Assembly: GCF_001310225.1 (NCBI RefSeq)
Contig: NZ_CP012898.1
Coordinates: forward strand, 3,038,001-3,102,000
Length of the DNA stretch: 64,000 bases
Origin: Pseudalgibacter alginicilyticus
GTDB taxonomy: Bacteria > Bacteroidota > Bacteroidia > Flavobacteriales > Flavobacteriaceae
Direction: 5' to 3'
Below, piece by piece: positions 1-9,022 of this stretch; within the stretch, counting starts at the first letter, position 1, and the number at the start of each line of letters is the position of its first letter. A program made the position numbers and the translations under genes. The notes under the pieces are model-generated. The model saw only the letters and a program-made list of their open reading frames with translations. It was not told the origin of the DNA and searched no databases.

Positions 1-441
1 AAGTTGTGAAGGTGTATGATCCATTCGCTCTCCTAATCCTACCATTTCTAAAGCTCTAATAGCTCTTTTTCTACGTTCTTCAGTAGAAACTTTACTGTTG
101 TATAGTAATGGCAATTCTACATTTTCTAAGGCGGAAGTTCTTGCTAATAAATTATAGGACTGAAAAATAAATCCAATTTTTTCATTTCTAATAGTGGCTA
201 ACTCGTTTCTACTGAGGTCTTTTACTTTTACACCGTCAATTTCATAAGTACCAGAAGTAGGCTGATCTAAACAACCCAGAATATTTAGCATGGTACTTTT
301 TCCAGAACCACTAGATCCCATAATGGTGACAAACTCGCCTTCTTTTATATCAAACGAAATCCCTTTTAAAGCATGAACCGTTTCGCTACCCATGGTGAAT
401 TCACGCTTCAAGTCTTCTATTTTAATAATATCTTTACCCAT
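1..441 (-). CDS. ABC transporter ATP-binding protein, MacB/LolD type (partial)
   Basis: The reading frame opens with ATG at 441 and runs off the window edge after 147 codons. It begins MGKDIIKIEDLKREF and carries a Walker A motif, GSSGSGKST, and a Q-loop, GFIFQSYNLL. The signature and Walker B motifs lie beyond the edge. These features fit the LolD/MacB class of ATPases that power tripartite export or lipoprotein release. It starts 7 bp after the stop of the HlyD-like gene, on the same strand, so the two are almost certainly co-transcribed with the upstream TolC-like gene. The likely role is to energise extrusion of a drug, peptide or other small molecule; the substrate cannot be read from sequence. 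The permease is expected just outside the window. Confidence 0.9.
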   Translation of the reverse strand, partial: MGKDIIKIEDLKREFTMGSETVHALKGISFDIKEGEFVTIMGSSGSGKSTMLNILGCLDQPTSGTYEIDGVKVKDLSRNELATIRNEKIGFIFQSYNLLARTSALENVELPLLYNSKVSTEERRKRAIRALEMVGLGERMDHTPSQL

Positions 442-448
442 GATGTTT

Positions 449-1654
449 TTATTTTTTCTTAGCTCCTGGACGTTGTGGCATAAACGGACTTTCGTTAGCT
501 CCAGCTGGAGGTCCAGCTTCTCCTTTGGTCACGCCTTTTAAGCTATACACTAATTGTTCTCCTTCTGAAATTCCGCTTAACACTTGAACATTAACACCAT
601 CACTAGCACCTAAGGTTACGGTTGTAGGTGTAATACTTCTATCCTTTCCTAGTACCCATAATACATTTTTTGATGTAGTTGGATGAGCTGTAGTTTCAGG
701 TAATTCATGATGCATATTGTAAGTTGACAATGTTTCAGTATCTGGGCTAAAATTGATGGCCTTGGCTTCTGCTGTTAAAACATTATTCAATTCTAAAGTA
801 TAAATGGAAATGGTTGCTGTTAAACCCGGTTTTAATTTTAAATCTTCATTTTCTGCTTTAACAATTACAGTATAAGTTACTACATTTGAGGTTATTGTGG
901 GGTTTAGGCGCACTTGTGTTACCACGCCATTAAACGTTTCGCCCATGTAGGCGTCTACTGTAAATTCTACACGTTGACCTTCTTTTACGTTACCTATATC
1001 GGCTTCATCAACATCGGCTTCCACTTGCATTTCTTTTAAATCTTGTGCAATGGTAAATAAGGTTGGTGTACTATAACTTGCTGCTACGGTTTGGCCTTCT
1101 TCAATATCTCTAGAGAGTACCACACCATCAATGGGTGAATAAATATTGGCATAACCCAAATTGGTTTTTGCTTGTTCTAAGTCTGAATAACGCTGTGTAA
1201 CCGTGCCTTTTGCTGTTTCGTAATTGTAGGTAGCATCATCAAAATCAGATTTGCTAATGACTTGATTGTCGAACAATGTTTTTTGTCTGTCGTAAATCGT
1301 TTTCATGTAATTTCTTTGACTTAAAGCATTGTCATAAGCTGCTTGAGCTTGTGTTTTTGCAGCTTGAAGGTTGGTTTTGTCCAATTCTGCAATTAATTGG
1401 CCTTGTTTAACCACACTGTTGTAGTCTACATAAATTTTTTCAACAACACCCGAAACTTGTGTACCAACATCTACTTGATTTATAGGTTCAATGGTTCCTG
1501 TTGCAGTTACCATAGTGGTTACATTTGCTTTTTTTGCTACTACCGTTTTTGCTTCTATAACTATGGCATCGCCACTGTTTATAAAACGCAATGCTATAAC
1601 GGTTAGTGCAATTAGTATTATGCCACTTATTATGATTTTCTTTTTGTTATTCAT
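449..1654 (-). CDS. HlyD/MacA-family periplasmic adaptor subunit
   Basis: This 401-residue protein has one N-terminal membrane anchor (about residues 7-25). A biotinyl-lipoyl-like half motif follows (about 60-95, with GTQVSGVVEKIYVDYN), then an alpha-helical hairpin (about 95-165), the second lipoyl half (SPIDGVVLSRDIEEGQTV) and a beta-barrel/membrane-proximal domain. This is the usual architecture of MacA-type adaptors that bridge an inner-membrane ABC transporter to a TolC channel. It lies between the TolC-like gene (10 bp upstream) and the ATPase (7 bp downstream), which supports one operon. The tail is Pro/Gly/Lys-rich. The substrate is unknown. Confidence 0.9.
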   Translation of the reverse strand: MNNKKKIIISGIILIALTVIALRFINSGDAIVIEAKTVVAKKANVTTMVTATGTIEPINQVDVGTQVSGVVEKIYVDYNSVVKQGQLIAELDKTNLQAAKTQAQAAYDNALSQRNYMKTIYDRQKTLFDNQVISKSDFDDATYNYETAKGTVTQRYSDLEQAKTNLGYANIYSPIDGVVLSRDIEEGQTVAASYSTPTLFTIAQDLKEMQVEADVDEADIGNVKEGQRVEFTVDAYMGETFNGVVTQVRLNPTITSNVVTYTVIVKAENEDLKLKPGLTATISIYTLELNNVLTAEAKAINFSPDTETLSTYNMHHELPETTAHPTTSKNVLWVLGKDRSITPTTVTLGASDGVNVQVLSGISEGEQLVYSLKGVTKGEAGPPAGANESPFMPQRPGAKKK

Positions 1655-1664
1655 GACTGTATTA

Positions 1665-2996
1665 TTAAAGTTTGATATCGTTTCCTTGGTAAAATTGTAA
1701 TAATTGATAGTATAGTATATTTAAATATTTTGCTTGCAAATAGTTTTGTTGAGCATTGGTATAAGTGTTTTGACTAATCACTAAATCTGTTGTGCTTAAG
1801 TCACCCAATTCGTATTTTTTCTGTGCAAGATTATAGCTTTGTTCAGCAGCCTCCTTAGAAGCTTCAGAAGCGATAACCTGTTCTTGTGCGGATAAAGCAT
1901 TTTGATAAGCTGTTTCTACTTTCTTGTAAACCTCTTTTTCTGTGGTTTGCTTTTGTATTTCGGCTTTTTCAATATTTATAGTAGCGGTTTGTACTGCAGC
2001 TTTTGTTTGATTTCTGTTAAATATTGGAATGGTTAAGGATAAACCTATTTTTTGATTGAAATTTAAATCAAACTGATCTGAAAATGTAGTGTCATTGATA
2101 CTTGTATATCCAGAACCAATGCTTCCATTTAATGATAATACTGGTAAAAACCCACCTTTAGCAATATCAAGTTCCTTCTCGTTGGCGGCTATGTTCAATT
2201 TGCTAGCTTGTATTTCTGGCAAAAATTCTAAGGCATTATTATAAACATCAATTTTGTTAAGGTTAAGATTTATTAGATCCATGTTATCATCAAGAGTTTC
2301 AATCTCCAGATTTTCTAATGGAGATAACTCTAATAATTGTTTTAGTTCTATAATATATTGCTGGTAGTTATTTTTAGCTGAAATAACATTGTATTTATTA
2401 GTTGCTGCTTGACTTTGAGCTTCGGTATAATCATTTAAAGCAATGGTACCTGCGTCTAATCTTGCTTTGGCTCTTAATACTTCTTTTTCTGAGGCGTCTA
2501 AGTTATTTTCTGCAATAACAATACTTTCTTTGCTATATAACGCTTGTAAGTAGGTTTCTAAAATATTTAATACAATACTATTTTTTTCTATTTCTTCTTG
2601 AAAAACACTCTGTTCAAGGAGGATTTTATTTTGTTTAATTTGATTACTAATTTGATTACCTTGAAATAGGGTCATTGAACTATTAATGCCAACATTGGTA
2701 CTATTAATTTGATCGGTTACATAATCACTCGTAATTGGATCTATGGTATTTCCGCTTGAAAAATTTTGCGAAGCACTACCAAATAAATTAGGTAACCTTG
2801 AAGATTTTGCTTTATTATAATCTACTTCGGCTATATTTTTGTTTAAACCAGCGTCTTTAATAGTAATGTTATTTTCAATTGCGTAAGTAATGCAATCTTC
2901 TAACGACCATATTTTTGATGTTGGGTTATTTGTAGCATCTTGTCCAAAGCTAAACTGGACAAAACATAAGCTTGCAATAATTAAATATAATTTCAT
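1665..2996 (-). CDS. TolC family outer membrane efflux protein
   Basis: This 443-residue protein starts with a signal peptide (MKLYLIIASLCFVQFSFGQ, cleavage near residue 19). The rest shows the two-fold repeat of outer membrane efflux proteins: long Ala/Gln/Lys-rich helices (about 125-225 and 335-435) separated by strand segments. The first repeat contains a segment like YTEAQSQAATNKYNV and the second YELGDLSTTDLVISQNTY, both typical of the OEP fold. It is the first gene of the efflux operon with the adaptor and ATPase. It would form the outer membrane and periplasmic conduit. No confident promoter was found upstream. Confidence 0.9.
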   Translation of the reverse strand: MKLYLIIASLCFVQFSFGQDATNNPTSKIWSLEDCITYAIENNITIKDAGLNKNIAEVDYNKAKSSRLPNLFGSASQNFSSGNTIDPITSDYVTDQINSTNVGINSSMTLFQGNQISNQIKQNKILLEQSVFQEEIEKNSIVLNILETYLQALYSKESIVIAENNLDASEKEVLRAKARLDAGTIALNDYTEAQSQAATNKYNVISAKNNYQQYIIELKQLLELSPLENLEIETLDDNMDLINLNLNKIDVYNNALEFLPEIQASKLNIAANEKELDIAKGGFLPVLSLNGSIGSGYTSINDTTFSDQFDLNFNQKIGLSLTIPIFNRNQTKAAVQTATINIEKAEIQKQTTEKEVYKKVETAYQNALSAQEQVIASEASKEAAEQSYNLAQKKYELGDLSTTDLVISQNTYTNAQQNYLQAKYLNILYYQLLQFYQGNDIKL

Positions 2997-3301
2997 TTTA
3001 GTGTGTTTTTAATTAACACTTCAAAGGTGAAATTATATGTGTTCTTATTAAATTGAAATAGATGTTTTAGGGAATTGTCTATATAAATGGATTGATTTTG
3101 TCGATGGGTTTTTGATACTATTTAAATTAAGAAACGATGTATGCATATAGTTTAATAAGTATAAACCAGGTTTCATATCAAATGATTTGAATAAAGTTAA
3201 TTTTCAGTTAGATTTATAGGTTTAAAAGCAATAATAATAGGAAACAATATGAATATAAAGAAAACAAATTGTTACCTTGTAGGCATTAGAGATTTTTTGA
3301 C

Positions 3302-3309
3302 TAATTTTG
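3302..3309 (+). promoter_or_regulatory. Probable -7 box for the thioredoxin gene
   Basis: TAATTTTG fits the Bacteroidota -7 consensus TAnnTTTG and lies about 40 bp before the thioredoxin ATG. The nearest upstream TTG (3277-3279) is 22 bp away, longer than the usual 19, so this is only a moderate prediction. The rest of the 353-bp gap between 2997 and 3349 shows nothing else recognisable. Confidence 0.45.
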
Positions 3310-3349
3310 TAGATATAAAAAAAGTAGAACAGATTTAAATTAAAATATT

Positions 3350-3667
3350 ATGGCATTAGAGATAACAGATGCAACGTTTGAGGAAACGGTTTTGAAAAGT
3401 GATAAACCAGTATTAGTAGATTTTTGGGCAGCTTGGTGTGGACCATGTAGAATGGTTGGTCCAATCATTGAACAAATTAGTGAGGAATACGAAGGAAAAG
3501 CCGTTGTTGGTAAGGTTGACGTTGATGCCAATCAAGAATTTGCTGCCAAATATGGAGTGCGTAACATCCCTACAGTTTTGGTTTTCCAAAATGGAGAGGT
3601 AGTCGGACGTCAAGTAGGAGTTGCTCCTAAAAATGCATATACAGATGCTATTGATGGTCTTTTATAA
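3350..3667 (+). CDS. trxA: Thioredoxin
   Basis: This 105-residue single-domain thioredoxin has no signal peptide, so it is a cytoplasmic disulfide reductase. The active site WCGPC is present with redox cysteines at residues 30 and 33. The cis-proline loop (RNIPTVLVFQNGEV) and the buried Asp (VDFWA) are conserved. Length is normal for TrxA. The gene appears monocistronic, with a terminator hairpin between it and clpP. Confidence 0.96.
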   Translation: MALEITDATFEETVLKSDKPVLVDFWAAWCGPCRMVGPIIEQISEEYEGKAVVGKVDVDANQEFAAKYGVRNIPTVLVFQNGEVVGRQVGVAPKNAYTDAIDGLL

Positions 3668-3689
3668 TAGATAAAACAAAAGAAACTTG

Positions 3690-3720
3690 AAAAGGTTTGC
3701 CAATATGGTAAACCTTTTTT
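3690..3720 (+). terminator. Rho-independent terminator after thioredoxin
   Basis: AAAAGGTTTGCC pairs with GGTAAACCTTTT across the 5-nt loop AATAT, with one G-U pair, and a run of Ts follows. It lies 23 bp after the thioredoxin stop. Confidence 0.8.
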
Positions 3721-3744
3721 TATTTTAGATGAAAAATTAAATTT

Positions 3745-4287
3745 ATGAGTGATAAAATAAAAGTACAGGATGCTATAGATAGCAAATTAATTGAGCAACG
3801 TAAAGTGTTTTTATGGGGTCAGGTGGATGATAAGTCTGCTAAGCATGTAGTTGATAGATTGCTGTATTTAGATGCTATAGGAAATGCTGATATTCATTTG
3901 TATATAAACAGTCCAGGAGGTTATGTAACATCTGGTTTTGCTATTTATGATTGTATAAAATCTTTAAATAGTCAAGTGTCTACAATATGTACTGGATTTG
4001 CGGCTTCTATGGGATCCATAATTCTTTCTGCAGGAGCAAAAGGTAAACGTTTTATTCAACCTCATGCGCGTGTAATGATTCATCAACCAAGTGGTGGCGC
4101 ACGTGGACAGGCTAGTGATATTGAAATTACAGCTAAAGAAATTGTTATTACAAAAGAATTGAGTGCTCAAATATTAGCAGATAATTGCGGGCAAACTTTT
4201 GAAAAAGTAATGAAAGATTTTAACCGAGATCACTGGATGGGTGCAGAAGAATCTGTAGCATATGGTATTGTTGATGGTATAATTTAA
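3745..4287 (+). CDS. clpP: ATP-dependent Clp protease proteolytic subunit
   Basis: This 180-residue ClpP-fold serine peptidase has the nucleophile Ser88 in GFAASMGSIILSAG, His113 in VMIHQPSGG and Asp162 in NRDHWMGA. The spacings of 25 and 49 residues match those of E. coli ClpP. The N-terminus is short, with little or no propeptide. ClpP forms a tetradecameric barrel that degrades proteins fed by ClpX or ClpA/C. No Clp ATPase gene is adjacent, so this could be a stand-alone or second ClpP paralogue; the genome would have to be checked. Confidence 0.93.
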   Translation: MSDKIKVQDAIDSKLIEQRKVFLWGQVDDKSAKHVVDRLLYLDAIGNADIHLYINSPGGYVTSGFAIYDCIKSLNSQVSTICTGFAASMGSIILSAGAKGKRFIQPHARVMIHQPSGGARGQASDIEITAKEIVITKELSAQILADNCGQTFEKVMKDFNRDHWMGAEESVAYGIVDGII

Positions 4288-4420
4288 AGTCTAAACTTAT
4301 CGGAGAGCTCTTGTTTTTGTTTGCAAAGTAGTGTTTTACAAGAGGAAAGTTTTTAATTTTAAATATGATTTGCTGTTGGAGTCCTTCTTTTTACTTGGGA
4401 GGTGTAGATGAGCTTTTTTT

Positions 4421-5350
4421 ATGAATTTACAGTCGGAATTAAATAAAATAGAGGGGTTTGATAATCTTGAGCTACTTGCTAAACAAGTGGTTGAGGGTTT
4501 TATTTCCGGTATGCATAAAAGTCCGTTTCATGGATTTTCAGCAGAATTTGCAGAGCATAAAATTTATAATCAAGGCGAAAGTACACGGCATATAGATTGG
4601 AAGCTGTTTGCAAAAACAGACAAGCTTTATACAAAACGCTTTGATGATGAAACCAATTTGCGTTGTCATATAATTTTAGACAATAGTAGTTCTATGCATT
4701 ATCCTAACATGAATACTTTTTCCATCGATAGATTGAATAAAGTAGGTTTTTCAGTTTTAGCAGCTGCTTCTCTCATGCAAATTTTAAAAAAGCAGCGAGA
4801 TGCTGTTGGTTTAAGTATTTATAGTGATAATTATGATTATTATGCCCCAGAAAAGGGTAGTGAACGTCATCATCAAATGCTTTTAAATCATTTAAGTGCA
4901 GCTGCTATTTCCAAGTCAACAAACAGAAAAACCGAAACGTATAAATATTTACATGAGATTGCTGAAAAAGTACATAGGCGTTCTATGATTTTTTTATTTA
5001 CCGATATGTTTCAAACCTCGGAAGATGAAATAAGATTGTTAGAAGCATTACGGCATCTTAAATATAATAAACATGAAGTGATTTTGTTTCATGTATTCGA
5101 TAAGGAGAAGGAATTAAAGTTTGATTTTGATAATAAACCTAAACAATTCATTGATATAGAAACAGGTGCTTATATTAATTTGTATGCTGATACTATAAAA
5201 GAGAATTATGAAACAGCAGTAAATGATTATTTTAATACGCTTCGTTTAAAATGTGCTCAATATAAGATTAAATATGTTGAGGCTGATATTAATAAAAAAT
5301 TTAGTAACATCCTCACAACCTATATGATAGAGCGTCAAAAATTTATTTGA
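4421..5350 (+). CDS. DUF58 domain-containing protein
   Basis: This 309-residue cytoplasmic protein of the DUF58 family has a vWA-like fold. The family signature region is present near the N-terminus (GESTRHIDWKLFAKTDKLYTK), followed by a MIDAS-like stretch (LDNSSSMHYP) in which Asp and the Ser cluster could bind a divalent metal. DUF58 proteins usually sit beside MoxR AAA+ ATPases; no MoxR gene is seen here, so this is a detached copy. The exact function is not known. Confidence 0.85.
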   Translation: MNLQSELNKIEGFDNLELLAKQVVEGFISGMHKSPFHGFSAEFAEHKIYNQGESTRHIDWKLFAKTDKLYTKRFDDETNLRCHIILDNSSSMHYPNMNTFSIDRLNKVGFSVLAAASLMQILKKQRDAVGLSIYSDNYDYYAPEKGSERHHQMLLNHLSAAAISKSTNRKTETYKYLHEIAEKVHRRSMIFLFTDMFQTSEDEIRLLEALRHLKYNKHEVILFHVFDKEKELKFDFDNKPKQFIDIETGAYINLYADTIKENYETAVNDYFNTLRLKCAQYKIKYVEADINKKFSNILTTYMIERQKFI

Positions 5351-5382
5351 CAAATTTTTTTTAAAAAAATGCTAAAAAAACG

Positions 5383-5413
5383 TTTGAGATATAAAAAAAG
5401 GCGTGTATATTTG
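5383..5413 (+). promoter_or_regulatory. Promoter of tRNA-Asp
   Basis: TTTG at 5383-5386 and TATATTTG at 5406-5413 are separated by 19 bp, an exact match to the Bacteroidota primary sigma promoter. The tRNA begins 18 bp after the -7 box. Confidence 0.85.
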
Positions 5414-5431
5414 CAACCGCAATAATGCAAC

Positions 5432-5508
5432 GGTCTGGTAGTTCAGTTGGTTAGAATGTCGCCCTGTCACGGCGAAGGTCGCGGGTTCGAGTCCCGTCCA
5501 GACCGCCA
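5432..5508 (+). tRNA. tRNA-Asp (GTC)
   Basis: A full cloverleaf can be folded. The acceptor stem GGTCTGG pairs with CCAGACC, the anticodon stem TCGCC pairs with GGCGA around loop CTGTCAC (anticodon GTC), and the T arm contains GGTTCGAGTCC. The discriminator is G5505 and CCA is encoded at 5506-5508. Confidence 0.97.
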
Positions 5509-5515
5509 AATTGCT

Positions 5516-5545
5516 AAAAAGCTCTAAGAGATTAGGGCTTTTTTT
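5516..5545 (+). terminator. Terminator after tRNA-Asp
   Basis: AAAAAGCTCTAA pairs with TTAGGGCTTTTT (one G-U pair) over a 4-nt loop and runs into a T tract. It lies 8 bp after the tRNA CCA. Confidence 0.8.
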
Positions 5546-5572
5546 GGCACTTAAAAGAAGTTGTGTTGTTTG

Positions 5573-5668
5573 GTAAGCACCCAGTGCTTATCACAGGTTT
5601 AAGTAGTTAAACCAATGGAAAGCTTTCCTTTTTTCTGTGAAGAAAATTGGGATGCTTTTTTGTTTTAT
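5573..5668 (+). other. Structured intergenic segment with three hairpins, the last terminator-like
   Basis: Between the tRNA-Asp terminator and the uxa promoter there is no gene. Three adjacent inverted repeats stand out: GTAAGCAC/GTGCTTAT (5573-5591), GGTTTAA/TTAAACC with a GTAG loop (5596-5613), and a longer T-tailed stem (5619-5668) starting AAAGCTTTCC. The third shares 42 of 50 bases with 39571-39620. No TAnnTTTG promoter was found in front. It may be a small structured RNA or a repeat-type terminator. The stretch 5669-5934 shows nothing further. Confidence 0.35.
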
Positions 5669-5934
5669 AGCCTTTTGTCTCAACAAAGGAATCTTAATTA
5701 GATCTTAATATAATGACAAATTATACAACTTTTGCAGCAGATTCCATACGGAAAATTACTTTTAGTTTTATTTATTTTGATATTTAATTGTTGTAAAATC
5801 AATGTTTTACAATTCTCATTGATAAGAGTGGTATATTTTTAAGAGAAATAAAACTTTAAAGAGTTTTCTGGTTTGTGTGTAGGCTATTTGCAACAAAATT
5901 AGTTTGAGTATTTTTAAATAAAAAAACTAAAACG

Positions 5935-5964
5935 TTGTATTTATGATTATTTATGTTAAATTTG
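5935..5964 (+). promoter_or_regulatory. Promoter of the uxaC-uxaB-uxaA operon
   Basis: TTG at 5935-5937, 19 bp, then TAAATTTG at 5957-5964: an exact Bacteroidota promoter. The predicted start lies within the operator that follows immediately, leaving a leader of roughly 160 nt before uxaC. Confidence 0.85.
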
Positions 5965-5978
5965 TGTAATCGATTACA
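5965..5978 (+). promoter_or_regulatory. LacI-type operator, uxaC promoter
   Basis: TGTAATCGATTACA is a perfect 14-bp palindrome with the central CG typical of LacI-family operators. It directly abuts the -7 box, so a bound repressor would cover the transcription start. An identical operator sits in the same position at the susC promoter. Confidence 0.85.
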
Positions 5979-6132
5979 ATTACATTTTTTTATAAGTATA
6001 ATTTCCAAAATTATTTTAAGAAGCAAGTAGAGGTTCGTTTTTTAAAATTTAATAGAACCATTTGTTTTTGTAAGCAACCAACAAGATGTATTGAAAATAG
6101 AGTTTTAACTAAGATTAAATCTGAATAGAGTA

Positions 6133-7536
6133 ATGACAAACAAAAAATTTATACATGATAATTTTTTATTAGAAAATAAATACGCAGAAGAATTATATCA
6201 TAATTATTCCAAAGATCTACCTATTATTGATTATCACAATCACTTATCACCTAAGTTTATTGCTGAAAACAAAACTTTTAAAAACATAACTGAAGTATGG
6301 ATAAACGGTGATCACTATAAATGGAGAGCAATGCGTACTCTAGGTGTTAATGAGTCGTATATTACAGGGGCAGCTTCGGATGAAGATAAGTTTAAAAAAT
6401 GGGCAGAAACAGTTCCTTATACTATGCGCAATCCATTGTATCACTGGACTCATTTAGAATTAGCTAGGTATTTTAATATCTATGATTTGTTGAATGATAA
6501 ATCAGGTCAAAGGGTTTTTGGTGAAACAAACGAAAAATTAAATTCTGGAGATTATAGTTGTCAGCAATTACTTCAAAAAATGAATGCAGAGGTGGTTTGT
6601 ACAACCGAAGGTCCTACCGATACCTTGAAATATCATCATCAACTTGCCAAAAGTGATTTTAAGGTAAAAGTTAGTACGGCATTTAGACCAGATGCAGCCA
6701 TATTAATTTCTAATTCTGGTTATAATAAATACCTGGATACTTTAAGTGATATTACTGGGCTGAATATAAATACATATACTGATCTATGTGAGGCGTTAAA
6801 AAACAGAATTGAATACTTTCATGAAAATGGATGTAAATTGAGTGACCATGGATTGGATCAAATCTATTTTGAAAATTTTACTGAAAACGAAGTAAATACC
6901 ATATTTAAAAAGAAAAGGGAGAATAAAAGCATTAGTACAGAGGAAGCTTTGAAATTTCAAAGTGCTATTCTTATTTTTCTGTGTGAAACATACCACGACT
7001 ATGGTTGGGTTCAGCAATTTCACGTAGGCGCTTTAAGAAATAATAATGAACGCATGCATCGCATTTTAGGGCCAGACACTGGTTGGGATTCTATAGGCGA
7101 TTTTCCACAAGCGCAAAAACTTTCGGCTTTTTTAAATGCTTTAGACGGTAAAGATAAATTAACTAAAACAATTATTTATAATTTGAATCCAGCTGATAAT
7201 GAAGTAATGGCTACTATGATAGGAAATTTTAATGACGGTAGCATAAAAGGAAAAGTTCAATTTGGTTCAGGTTGGTGGTTTTTAGATCAAAAGGATGGTA
7301 TGACAAAGCAATTAAATGCACTTTCAAACATGGGGCTTATAAGTTGTTTTATAGGAATGCTTACTGATTCTCGAAGCTTTCTATCGTTTCCTAGGCATGA
7401 ATATTTTAGGCGTGTGCTTTGTAATCTTTTGGGTGATGAAATAAAAAGAGGTGAGTTGCCAAATGATATGGATTGGATAGGTAAAATGGTTTCAGATATA
7501 AGTTATTATAATGCAAAGGAGTATTTCAATTTTTAA
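6133..7536 (+). CDS. uxaC: Uronate (glucuronate/galacturonate) isomerase
   Basis: This 467-residue cytoplasmic enzyme of the amidohydrolase-like UxaC family converts D-galacturonate to D-tagaturonate (and D-glucuronate to D-fructuronate), EC 5.3.1.12. The N-terminal metal motif DYHNHLSP puts metal-binding His at residues 35 and 37. Other family segments include GWDSIGDFPQA and the C-terminal LTDSRSFLSFPRHEYFRR. Length matches the family (about 465-470). It is the first gene of an operon, 21 bp before uxaB, and follows a LacI-type operator. It handles the galacturonate released by the pectinases encoded downstream. Confidence 0.96.
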   Translation: MTNKKFIHDNFLLENKYAEELYHNYSKDLPIIDYHNHLSPKFIAENKTFKNITEVWINGDHYKWRAMRTLGVNESYITGAASDEDKFKKWAETVPYTMRNPLYHWTHLELARYFNIYDLLNDKSGQRVFGETNEKLNSGDYSCQQLLQKMNAEVVCTTEGPTDTLKYHHQLAKSDFKVKVSTAFRPDAAILISNSGYNKYLDTLSDITGLNINTYTDLCEALKNRIEYFHENGCKLSDHGLDQIYFENFTENEVNTIFKKKRENKSISTEEALKFQSAILIFLCETYHDYGWVQQFHVGALRNNNERMHRILGPDTGWDSIGDFPQAQKLSAFLNALDGKDKLTKTIIYNLNPADNEVMATMIGNFNDGSIKGKVQFGSGWWFLDQKDGMTKQLNALSNMGLISCFIGMLTDSRSFLSFPRHEYFRRVLCNLLGDEIKRGELPNDMDWIGKMVSDISYYNAKEYFNF

Positions 7537-7557
7537 AAGAACCTTTTATATACATAG

Positions 7558-9003
7558 ATGAAAAATTTAAGCAGAAGTAATATAGGTCTCGAATCAAAGC
7601 CTCCAATCAAAGTTGTACAATTTGGAGAAGGTAACTTTTTAAGGGCTTTCGTTGGGTATGCCATACATGAATTAAACCATAAGGTTGATTTTAATGCAGG
7701 TATAGCTGTAGTGCAACCTATTGATAAAGGATTGGTGAAAATGTTAGAGGCTCAAGATGGGCTGTATACGCTTTTTATGAAAGGTGTTAAAAAAGGTGAA
7801 GAAATTCAGGAAGTAGAATTGATTTCTAATATTGTAAAAACAGTTAATCCATATATTAATTTTAATGATTATTTAAATTTGGCTAAAGAAGAATCATTAG
7901 AATTCATTATTTCAAATACTACCGAAGCAGGGATTACTTATGTAAGCTCTGATACTCCAGAAATGCAGCCGCCAAATTCGTTTCCAGCAAAATTAACACT
8001 TTTATTATACGAACGATTTAAGTATTTCAATGGAGATGTAACTAAAGGTTTAACTATTATTCCTTGTGAACTTATAAACCATAATGCAGAAACTCTAAAG
8101 AAAATTATATTAAAATATATTGTTGAATGGAATTTAGGTAGTGCATTTAAAACATGGGTATTAGAACATAGTTCATTTCACAGTACGTTAGTAGATAGAA
8201 TTGTGCCAGGGTATCCAAAAGATGAAATTGAAATTTATAATGCACAATTGCATTATAAAGATAACTTAATCGTAGCCTCAGAAGCATTTTTATTGTGGGT
8301 AATAGAAGGTGGAGATGATTTGAAAGCAAAATTACCTTTTAATAAAACTAATTTAGATGTTAAGATTGTTGATGATATGCAACCATACAGAACTAGAAAA
8401 GTGCGTATTTTAAATGGTGCTCATACAGCTATGGTTCCTTTTTCATTACTTTATGGAAATAAAACAGTAAAAGAATCAGTGGACAATAAATTTACTGGTG
8501 ATTTTATTAATAAGGCCGTTTATAATGAAATAAGCGAAACTTTAGAAATGGAAAAAGACGAATTAAATAATTTTATTGATGAGGTTTTTGATCGTTTTAG
8601 AAATCCTTTCATTATTCATAATTTATCTACGATTGCCCTAAACTCTATTTCTAAATTCAAAGTTCGAGTATTGCCAAGTTTATTGGATTACGTAGATATT
8701 TATAAAAAAGTGCCAACTAATTTAACATTTGCATTTGCTTGCTTAGTACGTTTTTATAAAGGCACTTGGAAAGGGAATGCTTTGCCAGTTCAAGATAGCC
8801 CTGATATAGTTTCTGCTTTTTATAAGTTTTGGGAATCGAATGATTATGAACAAATAGCAAAAAATGTTTTAAGTGTGAGTGATTACTGGGGAGAAGATTT
8901 AAATAGGGTAAAAGATTTACCAGAAGCAATTGCATTAGCATTAAAAGAAATAGACGCTAATGGTGTTGAAATAGGATTTACTAATTACAGCAAAAAGTTT
9001 TAA
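7558..9003 (+). CDS. uxaB: Tagaturonate reductase (altronate oxidoreductase)
   Basis: This 481-residue member of the mannitol dehydrogenase family reduces D-tagaturonate to D-altronate with NADH (EC 1.1.1.58). The N-terminal dinucleotide-binding region is VVQFGEGNFLRAFVGYA. The catalytic-domain segments KVRILNGAHTAMVPFSLLYG and FRNPFIIHNLSTIALNSISKFKVR are characteristic, with the Lys/Asn pair of polyol dehydrogenases. It lies 21 bp after uxaC and 19 bp before uxaA. Fructuronate reductase (UxuB) is the alternative, but pairing with an altronate dehydratase favours UxaB. Confidence 0.92.
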   Translation: MKNLSRSNIGLESKPPIKVVQFGEGNFLRAFVGYAIHELNHKVDFNAGIAVVQPIDKGLVKMLEAQDGLYTLFMKGVKKGEEIQEVELISNIVKTVNPYINFNDYLNLAKEESLEFIISNTTEAGITYVSSDTPEMQPPNSFPAKLTLLLYERFKYFNGDVTKGLTIIPCELINHNAETLKKIILKYIVEWNLGSAFKTWVLEHSSFHSTLVDRIVPGYPKDEIEIYNAQLHYKDNLIVASEAFLLWVIEGGDDLKAKLPFNKTNLDVKIVDDMQPYRTRKVRILNGAHTAMVPFSLLYGNKTVKESVDNKFTGDFINKAVYNEISETLEMEKDELNNFIDEVFDRFRNPFIIHNLSTIALNSISKFKVRVLPSLLDYVDIYKKVPTNLTFAFACLVRFYKGTWKGNALPVQDSPDIVSAFYKFWESNDYEQIAKNVLSVSDYWGEDLNRVKDLPEAIALALKEIDANGVEIGFTNYSKKF

Positions 9004-9022
9004 ACGGAATAAATTATTTTGT

